Shown: piece by piece, positions 28,255-37,950 of the stretch
How the letters are laid out: each line of letters opens with the position of its first letter
Position numbering within the stretch: the first letter of the stretch is position 1
Assembly: GCF_900444995.1 (NCBI RefSeq)
Contig: NZ_UAPQ01000001.1
Location: 310,001 to 374,000, forward strand
Length of the DNA stretch: 64,000 nt
Reading direction: 5' to 3'
Source of the DNA: Actinomyces bovis
Lineage (GTDB): Bacteria > Actinomycetota > Actinomycetes > Actinomycetales > Actinomycetaceae
Program-made: the position numbers and the translations under genes
Notes under the pieces: model-generated
What the model was told of the DNA's origin: nothing
The model's database searches: none
What the model saw: the letters and a program-made list of their open reading frames with translations, nothing else

Positions 28255-29837
28255 GTGGCTTGTCTCGTGCCGCTGCCACCTCACAGCATCCCCCTCATTT
28301 CGGTGCCGCAGTCAGCTTGGAGGAGGTCCGCCAGTGGACGCGGCGAACGCAGCTTCGGCGACGGCGCCTAAGCCGTACAGTCAGTGAAGACCTCACGGAT
28401 ATCTACACGGCGCTGCTGGCCGCACTGGTAGCCGCGGCCATCGTGATACCTCGTCTGTCTTCGGCAACTGCAGGCACGCAGGATTCGGCTCCAGCGGCCT
28501 GGAAGTTGGGCTTCAGCCCTGACCCCCTGTGGCTTACGGCGGCTGCTTTCCTGGTTATTGCTGCCGGTTCCTGTGGCGCTTTGCGCCGTCTGGGCCCCCT
28601 GTTCCTGCGGCTTGAACAAACCGTCTGGTGGCTGCCTCTGCCAGGCGCCCGCAGGAATCTGCTGGCTGCCACTGCGCTGCGGCTGGGCCTGCTGCTCTGT
28701 GCCCTGGCGGTGGCGGCAAGCGTGGTGACTGCTATGGCCCTTAGTGGCGGTTGGGCCATGGCCGTGTCGCTGAGCCTGCTGAGCACTGGGACGGTTTTCC
28801 TGGTGGTGCTGCAATTGGTGACGGCCCAGGCGCAGGGACGGGCTCATGGGCAGGGCACGGTTCGGATACGCCTTGGGCTGGTGGCAACTGCGACCATCTG
28901 CCTGTTGTGTGCTGTTGCTGGTCCGCATGCGTGGTGGAGTGCCTACTGCCTGGGTGGTGTGGGACTGCTGGCGCTGCTGGCAGCATCAATAGCTTGGCGC
29001 TACGTGATGGAGCGCGCGGAACAGGTGGATGACGGTTCACTGCTGGCTGCCAGCCGTCAGGCTTTCAGCCTGCGAGTAGCGGGCTTGGCTCTAGATAGCC
29101 GGGAGATAGGCAGAGTTCTGGCGCCTCGGCTCAAAGCCCCTAGTCGACCGGCAGGCATGGGCTTGTCGCGCCTGGCCGTGCCCCTGCCCACCGCTTTGCG
29201 CTGCACACTGGGGGTGGCGCAGGCGGATTGGCTGTTGTTACGCCGACAGCCGTGGCGTCTGGCTGCCACCGGCGGCAGCGCGGTGCTTGCCACAGCGCTA
29301 CCCTGGGTAGCCTTGCGGCCCCTGTGGTGGTTGTTGGCCTGGCTGTTGCTGTGTTGGTTGACGGTGCTGGTGCTAGCTGACCCGGCGCGGCGCGCTTGCT
29401 TTGACCCGGGGGTGGATGAACTGTGGCCTACCTCCCCGGTGTGGGTGCGCCTGGGTCATATGCTCATACCAGCCGCCTTCCTGATGCCCTGGCACCTGTT
29501 GGTAGGGCTGAGTTTCTGGTCTGCGGTGCCGGCCCCTAAGGCCAAGGCGCTAGATCTGTTGGTCTTACTGCTGGCTGCCGGAATCGGCTGGGGCGCGGTG
29601 GCGGTGCGTTCAGGTATGCGCGCCCCGGCGGACTGGTCCATCATCATCCCCACCCCCTTTGGGGTGGTGTCGCAAGGCACGATCGATTCGCTGCTGGCGG
29701 GGCCAGATGCGGCCATCGTAATCGCCTTGCCGACACTTATGTTGCTGCTTGGGGTGCAGGTGCCCTGGATGCCAATCATTCAGGTAGTTGCTAGCCTCGG
29801 AATCCTCCTTTTAGTGCTGCGTCAGGCCCGGAGCTAA
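28251..29837 (+). CDS. large multi-span membrane protein, probable partner of the ABC ATPase (DUF6297-like)
   Basis: The 528-residue protein starts at a GTG overlapping the ATPase stop. It has an N-terminal cytoplasmic Arg-rich region (TRRTQLRRRRLSRTVSED), then about ten Leu/Ala/Trp-rich membrane segments. It matches no standard permease motif that I can see, and resembles actinobacterial DUF6297 proteins found beside ABC ATPases. A permease role is inferred from coupling alone. The pair sits between the cdsA and rlmN series on the opposite strand. Confidence 0.68.
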   Translation: MSGLSRAAATSQHPPHFGAAVSLEEVRQWTRRTQLRRRRLSRTVSEDLTDIYTALLAALVAAAIVIPRLSSATAGTQDSAPAAWKLGFSPDPLWLTAAAFLVIAAGSCGALRRLGPLFLRLEQTVWWLPLPGARRNLLAATALRLGLLLCALAVAASVVTAMALSGGWAMAVSLSLLSTGTVFLVVLQLVTAQAQGRAHGQGTVRIRLGLVATATICLLCAVAGPHAWWSAYCLGGVGLLALLAASIAWRYVMERAEQVDDGSLLAASRQAFSLRVAGLALDSREIGRVLAPRLKAPSRPAGMGLSRLAVPLPTALRCTLGVAQADWLLLRRQPWRLAATGGSAVLATALPWVALRPLWWLLAWLLLCWLTVLVLADPARRACFDPGVDELWPTSPVWVRLGHMLIPAAFLMPWHLLVGLSFWSAVPAPKAKALDLLVLLLAAGIGWGAVAVRSGMRAPADWSIIIPTPFGVVSQGTIDSLLAGPDAAIVIALPTLMLLLGVQVPWMPIIQVVASLGILLLVLRQARS

Positions 29838-29885
29838 CAGTGCGGTCATCAAAGGGAATCCTGGCCGCAGCTGAACTGGCTCGGT

Positions 29886-30890
29886 TCAGGGCAGCAGGAT
29901 CAGGCTGAAGAGGTAGACGACCGGGGCGGCCACCAGGATTGAGTCCAGGCGATCCAGGAGACCACCGTGGCCCGGCAGAAGCGTGCCCATATCCTTCAGT
30001 CCCAGGTCACGTTTGATAAGGGACTCCCCCAGGTCACCCAAGGTAGACACGATGACGATTCCTGCACCTAGCAAAGCTCCAGCCCACCAATCGCCCCCGA
30101 GCAGGTAGACCCCCAGGATCCCTCCGGCGATGGCTGCAGCCATGGAGCCACCCAGGCCTTCCCAGGACTTCTTTGGGGAGACTGACGGCGCCATGGGGTG
30201 ACGCCCCAGGGTGATGCCCGCCAGCCAGCCTCCGGTGTCATTAGCGACAGCCAGCCCCATAAGCAGCAGTACCTTGCCGACGCCGTCGTGCTGCCTGCAC
30301 AGCAGCACTGCGAAACCCGCTAGGAAAGGCAGATAGGTGGCGGCAAAGACGGCAGCGAAGGTAGCTACCGAGCGGGAGCGACGGTGATCGTCGTGGGCGT
30401 AGGTGCGCGGCACGCCGACATCCGGGCGCTCCAGCATGGTGCCGGTTTCTGCCTCCACCTGCTCCAGGAAAGTCCACAGGCTGCAGGCCCCGACGGTCGC
30501 GATATAGGCGCCGAAAGCAGCCTCAGCTCCCACATCCCAGGCGGTTACGGCAATCCCCAAGGTTCCCAGCCACAGCGGTCCCAGCGGCAGACGGATGCGG
30601 TGCACCGCAAAAGCCCCAGCTAGCTCCCACAACGCCGCACAGATCGCAAGCACTGTCACTACTACAAACAGGGCCTTGTTGAGCAGCAGCGATGCCAGCA
30701 GCACTGAGATCAGCACCGCCGACACCCCGAGCGCGGCGGGGAGGTTGCGACCAGCCCGTCCTGTGGCTGGCAGGGGGCGGGCGTTTTGGGTGGGCGGCGG
30801 GTTCAGCAGCCGGGTTAGAAAATCTGGTTCAGTTTGGCTCATGGTGTGCGGGTCGGGGAGGTGACGGGTGGGCGGGCAGCACCCACTCAC
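29886..30890 (-). CDS. cdsA: phosphatidate cytidylyltransferase (CDP-DAG synthase)
   Basis: CdsA makes CDP-diacylglycerol from phosphatidate and CTP at the membrane, the entry to phospholipid synthesis. The protein of up to 334 residues has about eight membrane spans and the C-terminal signature [12 protein letters not shown] with [17 protein letters not shown] and [11 protein letters not shown]. The GTG at 30890 overlaps the frr stop (coupling). The ATG at 30842, giving MSQTEPDF, is an alternative start with no clear ribosome binding site. It ends the rpsB-tsf-pyrH-frr-cdsA order. Confidence 0.94.
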   Translation of the reverse strand: MSGCCPPTRHLPDPHTMSQTEPDFLTRLLNPPPTQNARPLPATGRAGRNLPAALGVSAVLISVLLASLLLNKALFVVVTVLAICAALWELAGAFAVHRIRLPLGPLWLGTLGIAVTAWDVGAEAAFGAYIATVGACSLWTFLEQVEAETGTMLERPDVGVPRTYAHDDHRRSRSVATFAAVFAATYLPFLAGFAVLLCRQHDGVGKVLLLMGLAVANDTGGWLAGITLGRHPMAPSVSPKKSWEGLGGSMAAAIAGGILGVYLLGGDWWAGALLGAGIVIVSTLGDLGESLIKRDLGLKDMGTLLPGHGGLLDRLDSILVAAPVVYLFSLILLP

Positions 30891-31444
30891 ACCTCAAGCA
30901 GCTCAGCCTCCTTGGCGGACAGGGCGGCATCGATCTTCTCTACGAAGCGCTTGGTCAGGGCGTCGAGCTCAGTCTCAGCGCGCTTGACCTCGTCCTCACC
31001 GGCTTCGCCGTCCTTCTTAATGGCCTCCAGCTCCTTCTTGGACTTGCCGCGGATACCACGTACCTGCACGCGCGAGTCCTCAGCGCGGTTGCGGGCGAGC
31101 TTGACGTAGTCCTTGCGGCGTTCCTCAGTGAGGGCGGGCAGAGAAACACGGATGACAGTGCCGTCGTCGGTGGGGTTAACGCCCAGGTCAGACTCGCGGA
31201 TAGCGGTGGTGATGGCCTTCATGGCGGAGCGGTCAAAGGGGCTGACGATTACGGTGCGGGCCTCGGGGATCGTCAGACTAGCGAGCTGCTGCAGGGGGGT
31301 GGGGGCGCCGTAGTAGTCCACCATGATGGAGTTGAACATGGCGGGATTGGCGCGACCGGTGCGGATGGAGGCCATCTCACGCTTGGCGGCCTCCAGAGCG
31401 GCCTCCATCTTCTCCTCGGCCTCGAGCATGACGTCGTCGATCAT
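30887..31444 (-). CDS. frr: ribosome recycling factor
   Basis: The 185-residue protein is full length. It shows the RRF signature [20 protein letters not shown] and the conserved [20 protein letters not shown] helix. It splits post-termination ribosomes together with EF-G. A good AAGGAA ribosome binding site precedes the ATG at 31444. It overlaps cdsA by four bases and follows pyrH at short distance, the standard order. Confidence 0.97.
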   Translation of the reverse strand: MIDDVMLEAEEKMEAALEAAKREMASIRTGRANPAMFNSIMVDYYGAPTPLQQLASLTIPEARTVIVSPFDRSAMKAITTAIRESDLGVNPTDDGTVIRVSLPALTEERRKDYVKLARNRAEDSRVQVRGIRGKSKKELEAIKKDGEAGEDEVKRAETELDALTKRFVEKIDAALSAKEAELLEV

Positions 31445-31489
31445 CGTGATTCCTTTTTTCTGTGGGTGCTTGGCTGGGTGGCGGGAGGG

Positions 31490-32239
31490 TCAGTCGCTGG
31501 TGACCAATGTGCCGATCTTCTCACCTAGCAGGGCCCGGGTGATATTGCCACCCTCGCCCATACCGAAGACCCGCATGGTCAGGCCGTTGTCCCGGCACAG
31601 CGAGAAGGCGGCGGCATCCACCACCTTCAAGCCGTCAGCCAGGGCCCGCTCGTAGGTCAGGTGGGTCAGCAACTCAGCATTAGGATCCTTGCGCGGATCC
31701 GCCGTGTAAACGCCGTCGACGCCGTTCTTACCAACCAGCAACTCGTCACAGTGGGTTTCTAGGGCGCGCTGCGCGGAGACGGTGTCTGTGGAGAAATAGG
31801 GCAGTCCGGCACCCGCTCCGAAGACCACTACGCGCCCCTTCTCCATGTGACGGATGGCTTTGAGGGGGATGTAGGGCTCGGCCACCTGGGTCATGGCGAT
31901 GGCGGATTGAACGCGGGCGGGCACCCCAGCCTTCTCAATGAAGTCTTGCAGAGCTAGGGCGTTCATGACGGTGCCGAGCATGCCCATGTAGTCAGCGCGG
32001 GCGCGGGCCATGCCACGCTGGGACAGCTCGGCGCCACGGAAGAAGTTGCCGCCGCCAACCACCACGCTGACCTGCACGCCCTGGGCGACTGCCTGAGCGA
32101 TCTGCTTGGCGGCATCTGAGACAACGTCCGGGTCCAGCCCCACCTGTCCCCCACCAAAGACCTCACCGGAAAGCTTGAGCAGGACGCGGCGGGGACGGTC
32201 CTGGGAGGTGGCGGGGGTGGCCGGGGACTGGTCAGTCAT
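31490..32239 (-). CDS. pyrH: UMP kinase
   Basis: The 249-residue hexameric enzyme phosphorylates UMP to UDP. Landmarks are [13 protein letters not shown] at the N-terminus after a 17-residue extension, [11 protein letters not shown], and [32 protein letters not shown] precedes the ATG. It lies between tsf and frr. Regulation by UTP and GTP is a family property and cannot be read from the sequence. Confidence 0.97.
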   Translation of the reverse strand: MTDQSPATPATSQDRPRRVLLKLSGEVFGGGQVGLDPDVVSDAAKQIAQAVAQGVQVSVVVGGGNFFRGAELSQRGMARARADYMGMLGTVMNALALQDFIEKAGVPARVQSAIAMTQVAEPYIPLKAIRHMEKGRVVVFGAGAGLPYFSTDTVSAQRALETHCDELLVGKNGVDGVYTADPRKDPNAELLTHLTYERALADGLKVVDAAAFSLCRDNGLTMRVFGMGEGGNITRALLGEKIGTLVTSD

Positions 32240-32376
32240 GGGGTTCTTTCTCCTAGCTGTCGCTTGACCGGCGCTGCTGCAGGCCGCCGGGGTCTGGCAG
32301 GCGCACGCGGGCCTGGGGTGAGCCTACCTGTTTCCGGGGCACCCGCCTGGCCAGTTGAAGCTGTGGGTAGGGTGCA

Positions 32377-32413
32377 CGGAACCCCCGTGGGCTCGCGGCT
32401 CACGGGGGTTCCG
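32377..32413. terminator. hairpin after tsf
   Basis: CGGAACCCCCGTG (32377-32389) pairs perfectly with 32401-32413 around an 11-base loop, 18 bases past the tsf stop on the minus strand. It has no U-tract. It probably stabilises or partially terminates the rpsB-tsf transcript before pyrH. Confidence 0.6.
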
Positions 32414-32430
32414 GTCAGTGCAGCTGCTGC

Positions 32431-33270
32431 TCAGGCGCCCACGCGGAAGCGCAGGAAGCCGGTGACGGCGCCGCCGGTGGCCTCAACGACCTTGCCGACC
32501 GTGGTCTTGGGGTCCTTGGCGAAGGCCTGCTCAACCAGGCAGTTCTCCTTGAAGTAGCCACCCAGGCGACCCTCGACGATCTTGGCGATCGCAGCCTCGG
32601 GCTTGCCCTCAGCGCGGGTGGTCTCCTCCGCAATTGCACGCTCCTTCTCGACGACGTCGGCAGGGGCGTCCTCACGGGTGAGGTACAGCGGGGAGTAGGC
32701 GGCCACGTGCATGGCGACGTCGTGAGCCACCTCGGCGGCCTTGACGTCGGTGCCCAGCAGCACAGCCACCTGCGCAGGCAGGTCGGGGTTGGTGCGGTGC
32801 AGGTAAAGCTCGACCTTCGGGGCGGCCAGGCGGCCGACGCGGCGGACGACGATCTTCTCGCCGATGATGGCCTGCATGCCGTCGGTGAGGTCCTTGACGG
32901 TCTCGGAGCCGACCTTGACCTCGGCCAGGGCCTCAGCGGACTCGGCGCCGGACTCGACGGCGGCGGCCAGGACCTGGTTTGCGAAGTCAATGAACTTCTC
33001 GTTCTTGGCCACGAAGTCGGTCTCGGCGTTGATCTCCACGAGGACGCCAACCTGGCCCTCGGCAGCGTCAACAACCTTGGCGGCGATCAGGCCGGCGGAG
33101 GCGGAGCGGCCCTCGCGCTTGGCGATGCCCTTCAGACCCTTGACGCGGATGATCTCGATGGCCTTCTCGGTGTCGCCATTGGCCTCGTCGAGGGCCTTCT
33201 TGACGTCGAGCATGCCAGCGCCGGTCTTCTCGCGCAGGGCCTTGATGTCAGCGGTGGTGTAGTTCGCCAT
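32431..33270 (-). CDS. tsf: translation elongation factor Ts
   Basis: EF-Ts recycles EF-Tu by nucleotide exchange. The 279-residue protein has the N-terminal UBA-like domain MANYTTADIKALREKTGAGM with LDVKKALDEANGD, then the conserved core ETDFVAKNEKF and the DVAMHVAA segment. AGGAG precedes the ATG. It lies 44 bases past rpsB, in the usual rpsB-tsf operon. Confidence 0.97.
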   Translation of the reverse strand: MANYTTADIKALREKTGAGMLDVKKALDEANGDTEKAIEIIRVKGLKGIAKREGRSASAGLIAAKVVDAAEGQVGVLVEINAETDFVAKNEKFIDFANQVLAAAVESGAESAEALAEVKVGSETVKDLTDGMQAIIGEKIVVRRVGRLAAPKVELYLHRTNPDLPAQVAVLLGTDVKAAEVAHDVAMHVAAYSPLYLTREDAPADVVEKERAIAEETTRAEGKPEAAIAKIVEGRLGGYFKENCLVEQAFAKDPKTTVGKVVEATGGAVTGFLRFRVGA

Positions 33271-33314
33271 GTGATTCTCCTGGATTCTCAGCTTCAGTCT
33301 GGTGGTCTGCTAGC

Positions 33315-34166
33315 TCAGGCCTGCTCGGCCTCAGCAGCGGGGGCCTCAGCGGCAGGAGCCTCGGCAGCGGGGGCCTCAACCGCGGGGGTCTCAGCGCCAG
33401 CCAGGAGCTCAGCCTCCCACTCAGGCAGCGGCTCAGCGGGGACCTCGGCCTCCTCACCGGTGCGGCCGCGACCAGCAGAGCGGGAGAGCAGACCGTCGGC
33501 GGCGGCGTCAGCGATCACGCGGGTCAGCAGCTCGACAGCGCGGATGGCATCGTCGTTGCCCGGGATGCCGTAGGTGACCTCGTCGGGGTCGCAGTTGGTG
33601 TCCAGGATGGCGATGACGGGGATGCGGAGCTTGTGGGCCTCGGCGATGGCCAGGTGCTCTTTCTTGGTGTCAACCACCCACACGGCGGAGGGCAGCTTGG
33701 CCATGTCACGGATACCACCGAGGGTCTTGACCAGCTTGTCCTTCTCGCGGCGCATCATCAGCAGTTCCTTCTTGGTGTGGCCGGAGCCGGCCACGTCGTC
33801 GAAGTCAAGCTGCTCAAGCTCCTTCATGCGGTCCAGGCGGGCGCGCACGGTGGAGAAGTTGGTGAGCATGCCGCCCAGCCAGCGCTGGTTGACGAAGGGC
33901 ATGCCGACGCGCTGGGCCTGCTCGGCCACGGCGGCCTGGGCCTGCTTCTTGGTGCCGACGAACAGGATGTTGCCGCCGCGGGCGACGGTCTCCTTGACGA
34001 AGTCGTAGGCGGTGTTGATGCCCTCAACGGACTGCTGCAGGTCGATGACGTAGATGCCGTTGCGCTCGGTGAGAATGAAGCGCTTCATCTTGGGGTTCCA
34101 GCGGCGGGTCTGGTGCCCGAAGTGGACACCGCTCTCAAGCAGCTGGCGCATGGTGACGACGGCCAT
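33315..34166 (-). CDS. rpsB: 30S ribosomal protein S2
   Basis: The 283-residue S2 protein begins [20 protein letters not shown] and carries the [19 protein letters not shown] and [17 protein letters not shown] segments. The last 30 or so residues form a Pro/Ala/Glu tail with a repeated EAPAA unit, absent from E. coli S2 and probably disordered. GGAAGGACC precedes the ATG. Its leader contains the hairpin annotated at 34218-34257. Confidence 0.97.
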   Translation of the reverse strand: MAVVTMRQLLESGVHFGHQTRRWNPKMKRFILTERNGIYVIDLQQSVEGINTAYDFVKETVARGGNILFVGTKKQAQAAVAEQAQRVGMPFVNQRWLGGMLTNFSTVRARLDRMKELEQLDFDDVAGSGHTKKELLMMRREKDKLVKTLGGIRDMAKLPSAVWVVDTKKEHLAIAEAHKLRIPVIAILDTNCDPDEVTYGIPGNDDAIRAVELLTRVIADAAADGLLSRSAGRGRTGEEAEVPAEPLPEWEAELLAGAETPAVEAPAAEAPAAEAPAAEAEQA

Positions 34167-34674
34167 GATGGTCCTTCCGTGTGAGCCGAGAGGTTGCTCG
34201 GCGCACAGTCATATCGTGGGGTGTTACTCCGGGCGGTCTAAGACCGCACGGCACCCCGGGTTTGGGTGGTTATTCCCCATGCCGTCACGGGGACGGTAGC
34301 GGGGGCCTAGTGCTCGCGACGCACAGCCACCCGGTCCTGGCTTGGGCCAGTTGCGGGACCATGACTGTGACGCCCGAAAGGACGGGAGCGAGCACGCGAA
34401 GTCAGCGTTCTTCTCCACCCGCAGGCAGATCTGAGACAACTGCAGGCGTGAGGCTACCACAGGCCGGGCTGCTCAAACCTCCGCGGATCGGCGGAATGAC
34501 GGATGGAACTGGTCACTGGGAGGGGCAGGAGTGGGGTTGGGCGGGGCCGTGACCGGGGTAGCGCGAACCCGGTGCCTGCGATTCGGGCGCTGCACAGGGC
34601 GACCCCATGCAGGATATTGCTCACCAGCAGTGACTAAAGACAGTGGGGGCCGTTTGCGTCGGGAGCATTGATTT
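34167..34674. other. intergenic region between divergent rpsB and M23 peptidase gene
   Basis: This 508-base stretch contains no supported gene. The part next to rpsB is a structured leader (34218-34257). The part next to the M23 gene carries a GGGAG ribosome binding site at about 34659. It must hold promoters for both directions, but none could be assigned confidently. A 78-codon minus-strand frame inside (34224-34460) has no coding signature. Confidence 0.5.
34218..34257 (-). promoter_or_regulatory. structured rpsB leader RNA
   Basis: An outer GGGGTG/CACCCC stem (34218-34223 with 34252-34257) encloses an inner GCGGTC/GACCGC hairpin (34233-34247), 52 to 91 bases before the rpsB start. S2 autoregulates its mRNA in other bacteria. 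A similar role here is inference. Confidence 0.35.
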
Positions 34675-35262
34675 ATGCCTCCGTACCTGCCTGTTATCCC
34701 CCAAGAGCTGACTCTGCGCTGGCATGCTGCGGCCTCTGGTTTAGCGCTAGCTGTGCTCCTGGCAGCACTCCCTGCAGCGGCTGCGCCGTCGGCGGTTACT
34801 CCCCAACTGGCTGCAACGCCTGCTGTAGTGCAGGCAGCGCCGTCTGTGCGGTCACGCTATGACTGGCCGACGCCGGGGCCCGCGCCGGTGCTGCAGCGTT
34901 TTGACCCGCCGGCGGTGGTCTGGGGTGCCGGGCATCGCGGGGTGGACTTAGCCCTGGCGGCGGGCTCGCCGGTGCGTTGCGCGGGCGACGGCGTTGTGGC
35001 CTTTGTGGGAATGGTGGCGGGCAGACCGGTGGTCTCGGTGGACCATGCGGATGGGATCCGCACCACCTATGAACCGGTGGCGGCCCAGGTGGAGGCCGGG
35101 CAGCCAGTGACGCGCGGGCAGGTACTGGGGACTTTGCTAGCCGGGCATCGGGCAGATGGCGTGGATGCGCTGCACTGGGGCGCTCGCACGGGGCGACGCA
35201 GCTACGTGGATCCCTTGCGACTGCTGCGACCGGCAGTGATCCGCCTAAAGCCACTGAGATGA
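34675..35262 (+). CDS. exported M23-family (LytM-type) peptidase
   Basis: The 195-residue protein has an N-terminal hydrophobic signal (SGLALAVLLAALPAAAAP) and one LytM domain. Zinc ligands are visible at His87 and Asp91 (HRGVD) and at His167 (LHWG). The HxH motif reads Ala165-Leu-His167, so the first, catalytic His of the classic motif is missing. His124 in SVDHADG is present. It should act on cell-wall peptidoglycan, or only bind it if catalysis is lost. It is divergent from rpsB, as in many actinobacteria. Confidence 0.85.
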   Translation: MPPYLPVIPQELTLRWHAAASGLALAVLLAALPAAAAPSAVTPQLAATPAVVQAAPSVRSRYDWPTPGPAPVLQRFDPPAVVWGAGHRGVDLALAAGSPVRCAGDGVVAFVGMVAGRPVVSVDHADGIRTTYEPVAAQVEAGQPVTRGQVLGTLLAGHRADGVDALHWGARTGRRSYVDPLRLLRPAVIRLKPLR

Positions 35263-35299
35263 GGCTTATGAGAGCACTGCTGGGGCCGGAAAACGGTAT

Positions 35300-35331
35300 C
35301 GGTCCTGCTCACTTCTTTGTGAGCAGGACCG
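35300..35331. terminator. bidirectional hairpin between M23 gene and xerC
   Basis: A perfect 13-bp stem, CGGTCCTGCTCAC and its complement, closes a 6-base TTCTTT loop. It lies between convergent stop codons (35262 and 35476), 38 bases past the M23 stop. Confidence 0.75.
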
Positions 35332-35475
35332 AGAGGTGATCAGGGATGTTGACCAGTTAAAAACACTAATCAAGAAGTCCTTTAACGGCGCCCGCATCTG
35401 CCGCACGGGATGGACATAAGCCGCATGCGTAGATGTGGTTCCGCAAGGGGCTTGGTATGCCGCCCATTTAGGGGA

Positions 35476-36615
35476 CTATGCGCGTGGGAAGGCCTGGGCG
35501 TAGACGCTGCGCAGTCGCTCCGGTGTCACATGGGTGTAGCGCTGGGTGGTGGCCAAAGAGGCGTGCCCCAGCATCTCCTGGACGGTGCGCAAATCTGCTC
35601 CTCCCCCCAGCACATGCGTGGCGGCACTGTGGCGCAGCCCGTGCGGCCCTAGGTCTGGTACCCCTGCGCGCTGGGCAGCCTGGTGGACCAGGGTGCGCAC
35701 GGCGCGGGAGTCCATGCGGCCACCGCGAGCCCCCAAGAACAGGGCGTCCTGCCTGGTTGCCAGCAGGGCTGGGCGCAGGCGCAGGTACTCCTCCAAAGCG
35801 CGGGAGGCGGGCTGGCCGTATGGCACGGTGCGTTCTTTGTTCCCCTTGCCTAGGACGCGCACGGTGCCTTCGCGTCGGTTGAGGTCGTTTAGGTCCAATC
35901 CGGTTAGCTCTGAGACGCGCACTGCGGTGGCGTACAGCAATTCCAGGATGGCTAGGTCCCGGGCCGCGAGCGCCTGCTTGCGTTCGGCCTCGGCGGGCTG
36001 GAGGTCACCGGCCTGCGCTGCCTGCTGCACCTCTGCGACTGCCTGCTGCGCCCCCTCCAGCAGGACCTTGGCTTGGGCAGCTGAGAGCACGGCGGGGAGG
36101 CGGTTGTCGGGGCGGGGGCTGCGCAGGCGAGCGGCCACGTCGGTGTCTAGCAGGCCTTGGCGGTGGGCCCAGGTGGAGAAGGTGCGGATGGCGGCACTGC
36201 GGCGGGCCAGGGAGGCGCGGGCGGCGCCGTCGCCGGCTTGCTGGGCCAGCCAGGCGCGCAGGTCTGCCAAATCTAGGGTGCGCAGGGCTGAGTTGACCGG
36301 CTCGCCGTCATCCGCACCAAGGCCTAGGAACCCAAGTAGTTCAGTCAGGTCCCCTAGATAAGCGCGCACGGTGTGTTCGGACAGGCCACGTTGCAGCAGC
36401 AGATGCCGCTTCCAGCTGTCCAGTAGCGCAGCGCGGCTATCAGCAGGCGGGCTGCCCGTGGCCGAGCCTTCTGCGCAGCGGCCATCTGCGGCGCGACTGC
36501 CTGGGCCGGATACTCCCCAGGTGCCAGCTGCGCGTGCCTCCTCAGCCAGGCCACCCGAGTGCAGGCCGGCAGCGGCCTGAACTGCTGGTTTGTGTGCTGG
36601 CCCCGGGGATGTCAT
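35476..36615 (-). CDS. xerC: tyrosine recombinase XerC
   Basis: The recombinase resolves chromosome dimers at dif with XerD. The catalytic set is present: Arg in AVRVSELTGLDL, Lys in GKGNKERTVPYG, the HGLRHSAATH box, His in LGHASLATTQ, and the nucleophile Tyr in RYTHV. The core begins near residue 60 (LLDSWKRHLLLQRGLSEHTV). The first 55 or so residues are a low-complexity Ala/Gly extension, so a later start is possible. It lies next to dprA. Housekeeping use, not mobility, is inferred from this conserved context. Confidence 0.92.
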   Translation of the reverse strand: MTSPGPAHKPAVQAAAGLHSGGLAEEARAAGTWGVSGPGSRAADGRCAEGSATGSPPADSRAALLDSWKRHLLLQRGLSEHTVRAYLGDLTELLGFLGLGADDGEPVNSALRTLDLADLRAWLAQQAGDGAARASLARRSAAIRTFSTWAHRQGLLDTDVAARLRSPRPDNRLPAVLSAAQAKVLLEGAQQAVAEVQQAAQAGDLQPAEAERKQALAARDLAILELLYATAVRVSELTGLDLNDLNRREGTVRVLGKGNKERTVPYGQPASRALEEYLRLRPALLATRQDALFLGARGGRMDSRAVRTLVHQAAQRAGVPDLGPHGLRHSAATHVLGGGADLRTVQEMLGHASLATTQRYTHVTPERLRSVYAQAFPRA

Positions 36616-36624
36616 GCAACCAGG

Positions 36625-37950
36625 TTAGGACGCCTTGGTGACGGGGCGACGCCGCCGCCAGCGCGTGCCGTCACGCTCCACCCGACCGTCCAGTTCCAGC
36701 AGGCCCAGGGCAGCACTGGTCTGAGCTTCCCCTAGTCCCGCCACGCGCGCCAGACGTTCCAATGCCGCCGCGCCCCGAGCTGGCATGGCGTCCAACACGG
36801 CCGCGCAGTCGGGCTCCAGGCCATCCAATAGCCCGGGCTCACGCGCCGCTTGCGCGCTCTCCTTGGCTAGGTCTGCATCTACGGTGCCTAGTGGCGCCAC
36901 AAGTTCCAGGGCCTCCTCGGCGTCAGTCACGCAGGTGGCCCCGGCGCGCAGGAGGCGGTGGCAACCCACCGAGCTCATGGCGGTGACCGGGCCTGGCACA
37001 GCGCCCACGGGTCGTCCCAAGCCTTGGGCCTGGTGCGCGGTGGACAGTGCGCCGGAGCGCCAGGCAGCCTCAACCACCACGGTGGCTTCGGTCATGGCGG
37101 CGATTAACCGGTTGCGCGTCAGGAAGCGGTGACGAGCTGGTGCACATCCGGGCGGTACCTCGGCCACCAGGGCGCCCTCCTCCACGATCCGGCTCAACAC
37201 TTGGCTGTTTCCCGCCGGGTAGAGGCGGTCTACCCCTCCAGCGGAAACGGAGACGGTGCGGCCTCCGCTTAAGGCGCCCCGGTGGGCGGCGGCATCAATG
37301 CCAAAGGCGCCACCTGAGACGACGACGCAGCCGCGTGCGGCCAGGCCTGCGCCCAGTTCCATGGCCACGCCTTCCCCGTAGCTGGTAGCTGCTCTGGCCC
37401 CCACTAGGGCGAGGGCGTGACCGCGCCCGGGGCCGGCAGGCACCAACTGCTCCCGGTGACGCGGTACCTGGGCGGCAGCCATTTGGGGTCCGGGCTCTGG
37501 CGCCTCCTGCTCCGTATCAGCTTGGGAGACCAGGAGGGCCGGGTCTCCACGCACCCACAGGCATATGGGCGGGGCTTCAAGCTCGTTTAGCCCGGGCGGC
37601 CACCAGACGTCTCCTGGCAGCACCAGGCTGCCGCCGAGCTGCTCAAGCACCTCCAGGTCTCGTTCGGGTTCCAGGGTGCGTAGGCGTGGAGCCCAGCGGG
37701 AGGTGGCTTGGGCCCAGGCTGCACTGGCGCGTGCGCCTTGGGGGCTGCCCGGTGGCGGGCTAGGGGTGTCGCGCGGGGCGCCGTCGGCGTCAAGTGCCTG
37801 GTGGAGCAGCCAGTCCAGGGCCTCCACTGCTCCTAGGCCACTGAGTAAGGCGACGGCGGCCGGGTCGGTGGGTTCGGTTAGCCGTGACCAGGCAGCATGA
37901 GCGAGCACCGAGTGACCGGGGTCAAAGTTGATGAGTGGTTTAGCGGGCAT
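36625..37950 (-). CDS. dprA: DNA processing protein DprA
   Basis: DprA loads RecA onto incoming single-stranded DNA during transformation. The 441-residue protein shows the Rossmann core with LALVGARAATSYGEGVAMEL and SGGAFGIDAAAHRGAL, and a C-terminal winged-helix-like segment (LERLARVAGLGEAQTSAALG). It carries linker insertions of low complexity near residues 60-80 and 150-170. Its start overlaps the comM end by about 11 bases (37940-37950). The dprA-comM neighbour pair is common in actinobacteria. Confidence 0.94.
   Translation of the reverse strand: MPAKPLINFDPGHSVLAHAAWSRLTEPTDPAAVALLSGLGAVEALDWLLHQALDADGAPRDTPSPPPGSPQGARASAAWAQATSRWAPRLRTLEPERDLEVLEQLGGSLVLPGDVWWPPGLNELEAPPICLWVRGDPALLVSQADTEQEAPEPGPQMAAAQVPRHREQLVPAGPGRGHALALVGARAATSYGEGVAMELGAGLAARGCVVVSGGAFGIDAAAHRGALSGGRTVSVSAGGVDRLYPAGNSQVLSRIVEEGALVAEVPPGCAPARHRFLTRNRLIAAMTEATVVVEAAWRSGALSTAHQAQGLGRPVGAVPGPVTAMSSVGCHRLLRAGATCVTDAEEALELVAPLGTVDADLAKESAQAAREPGLLDGLEPDCAAVLDAMPARGAAALERLARVAGLGEAQTSAALGLLELDGRVERDGTRWRRRRPVTKAS

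Noticed and set aside
35476-36615. Tyrosine recombinase considered as the integrase of the toxin cassette
   Set aside because: It has the conserved XerC context beside dprA and comM and lies about 10 kb from the cassette, so housekeeping function is far more likely.
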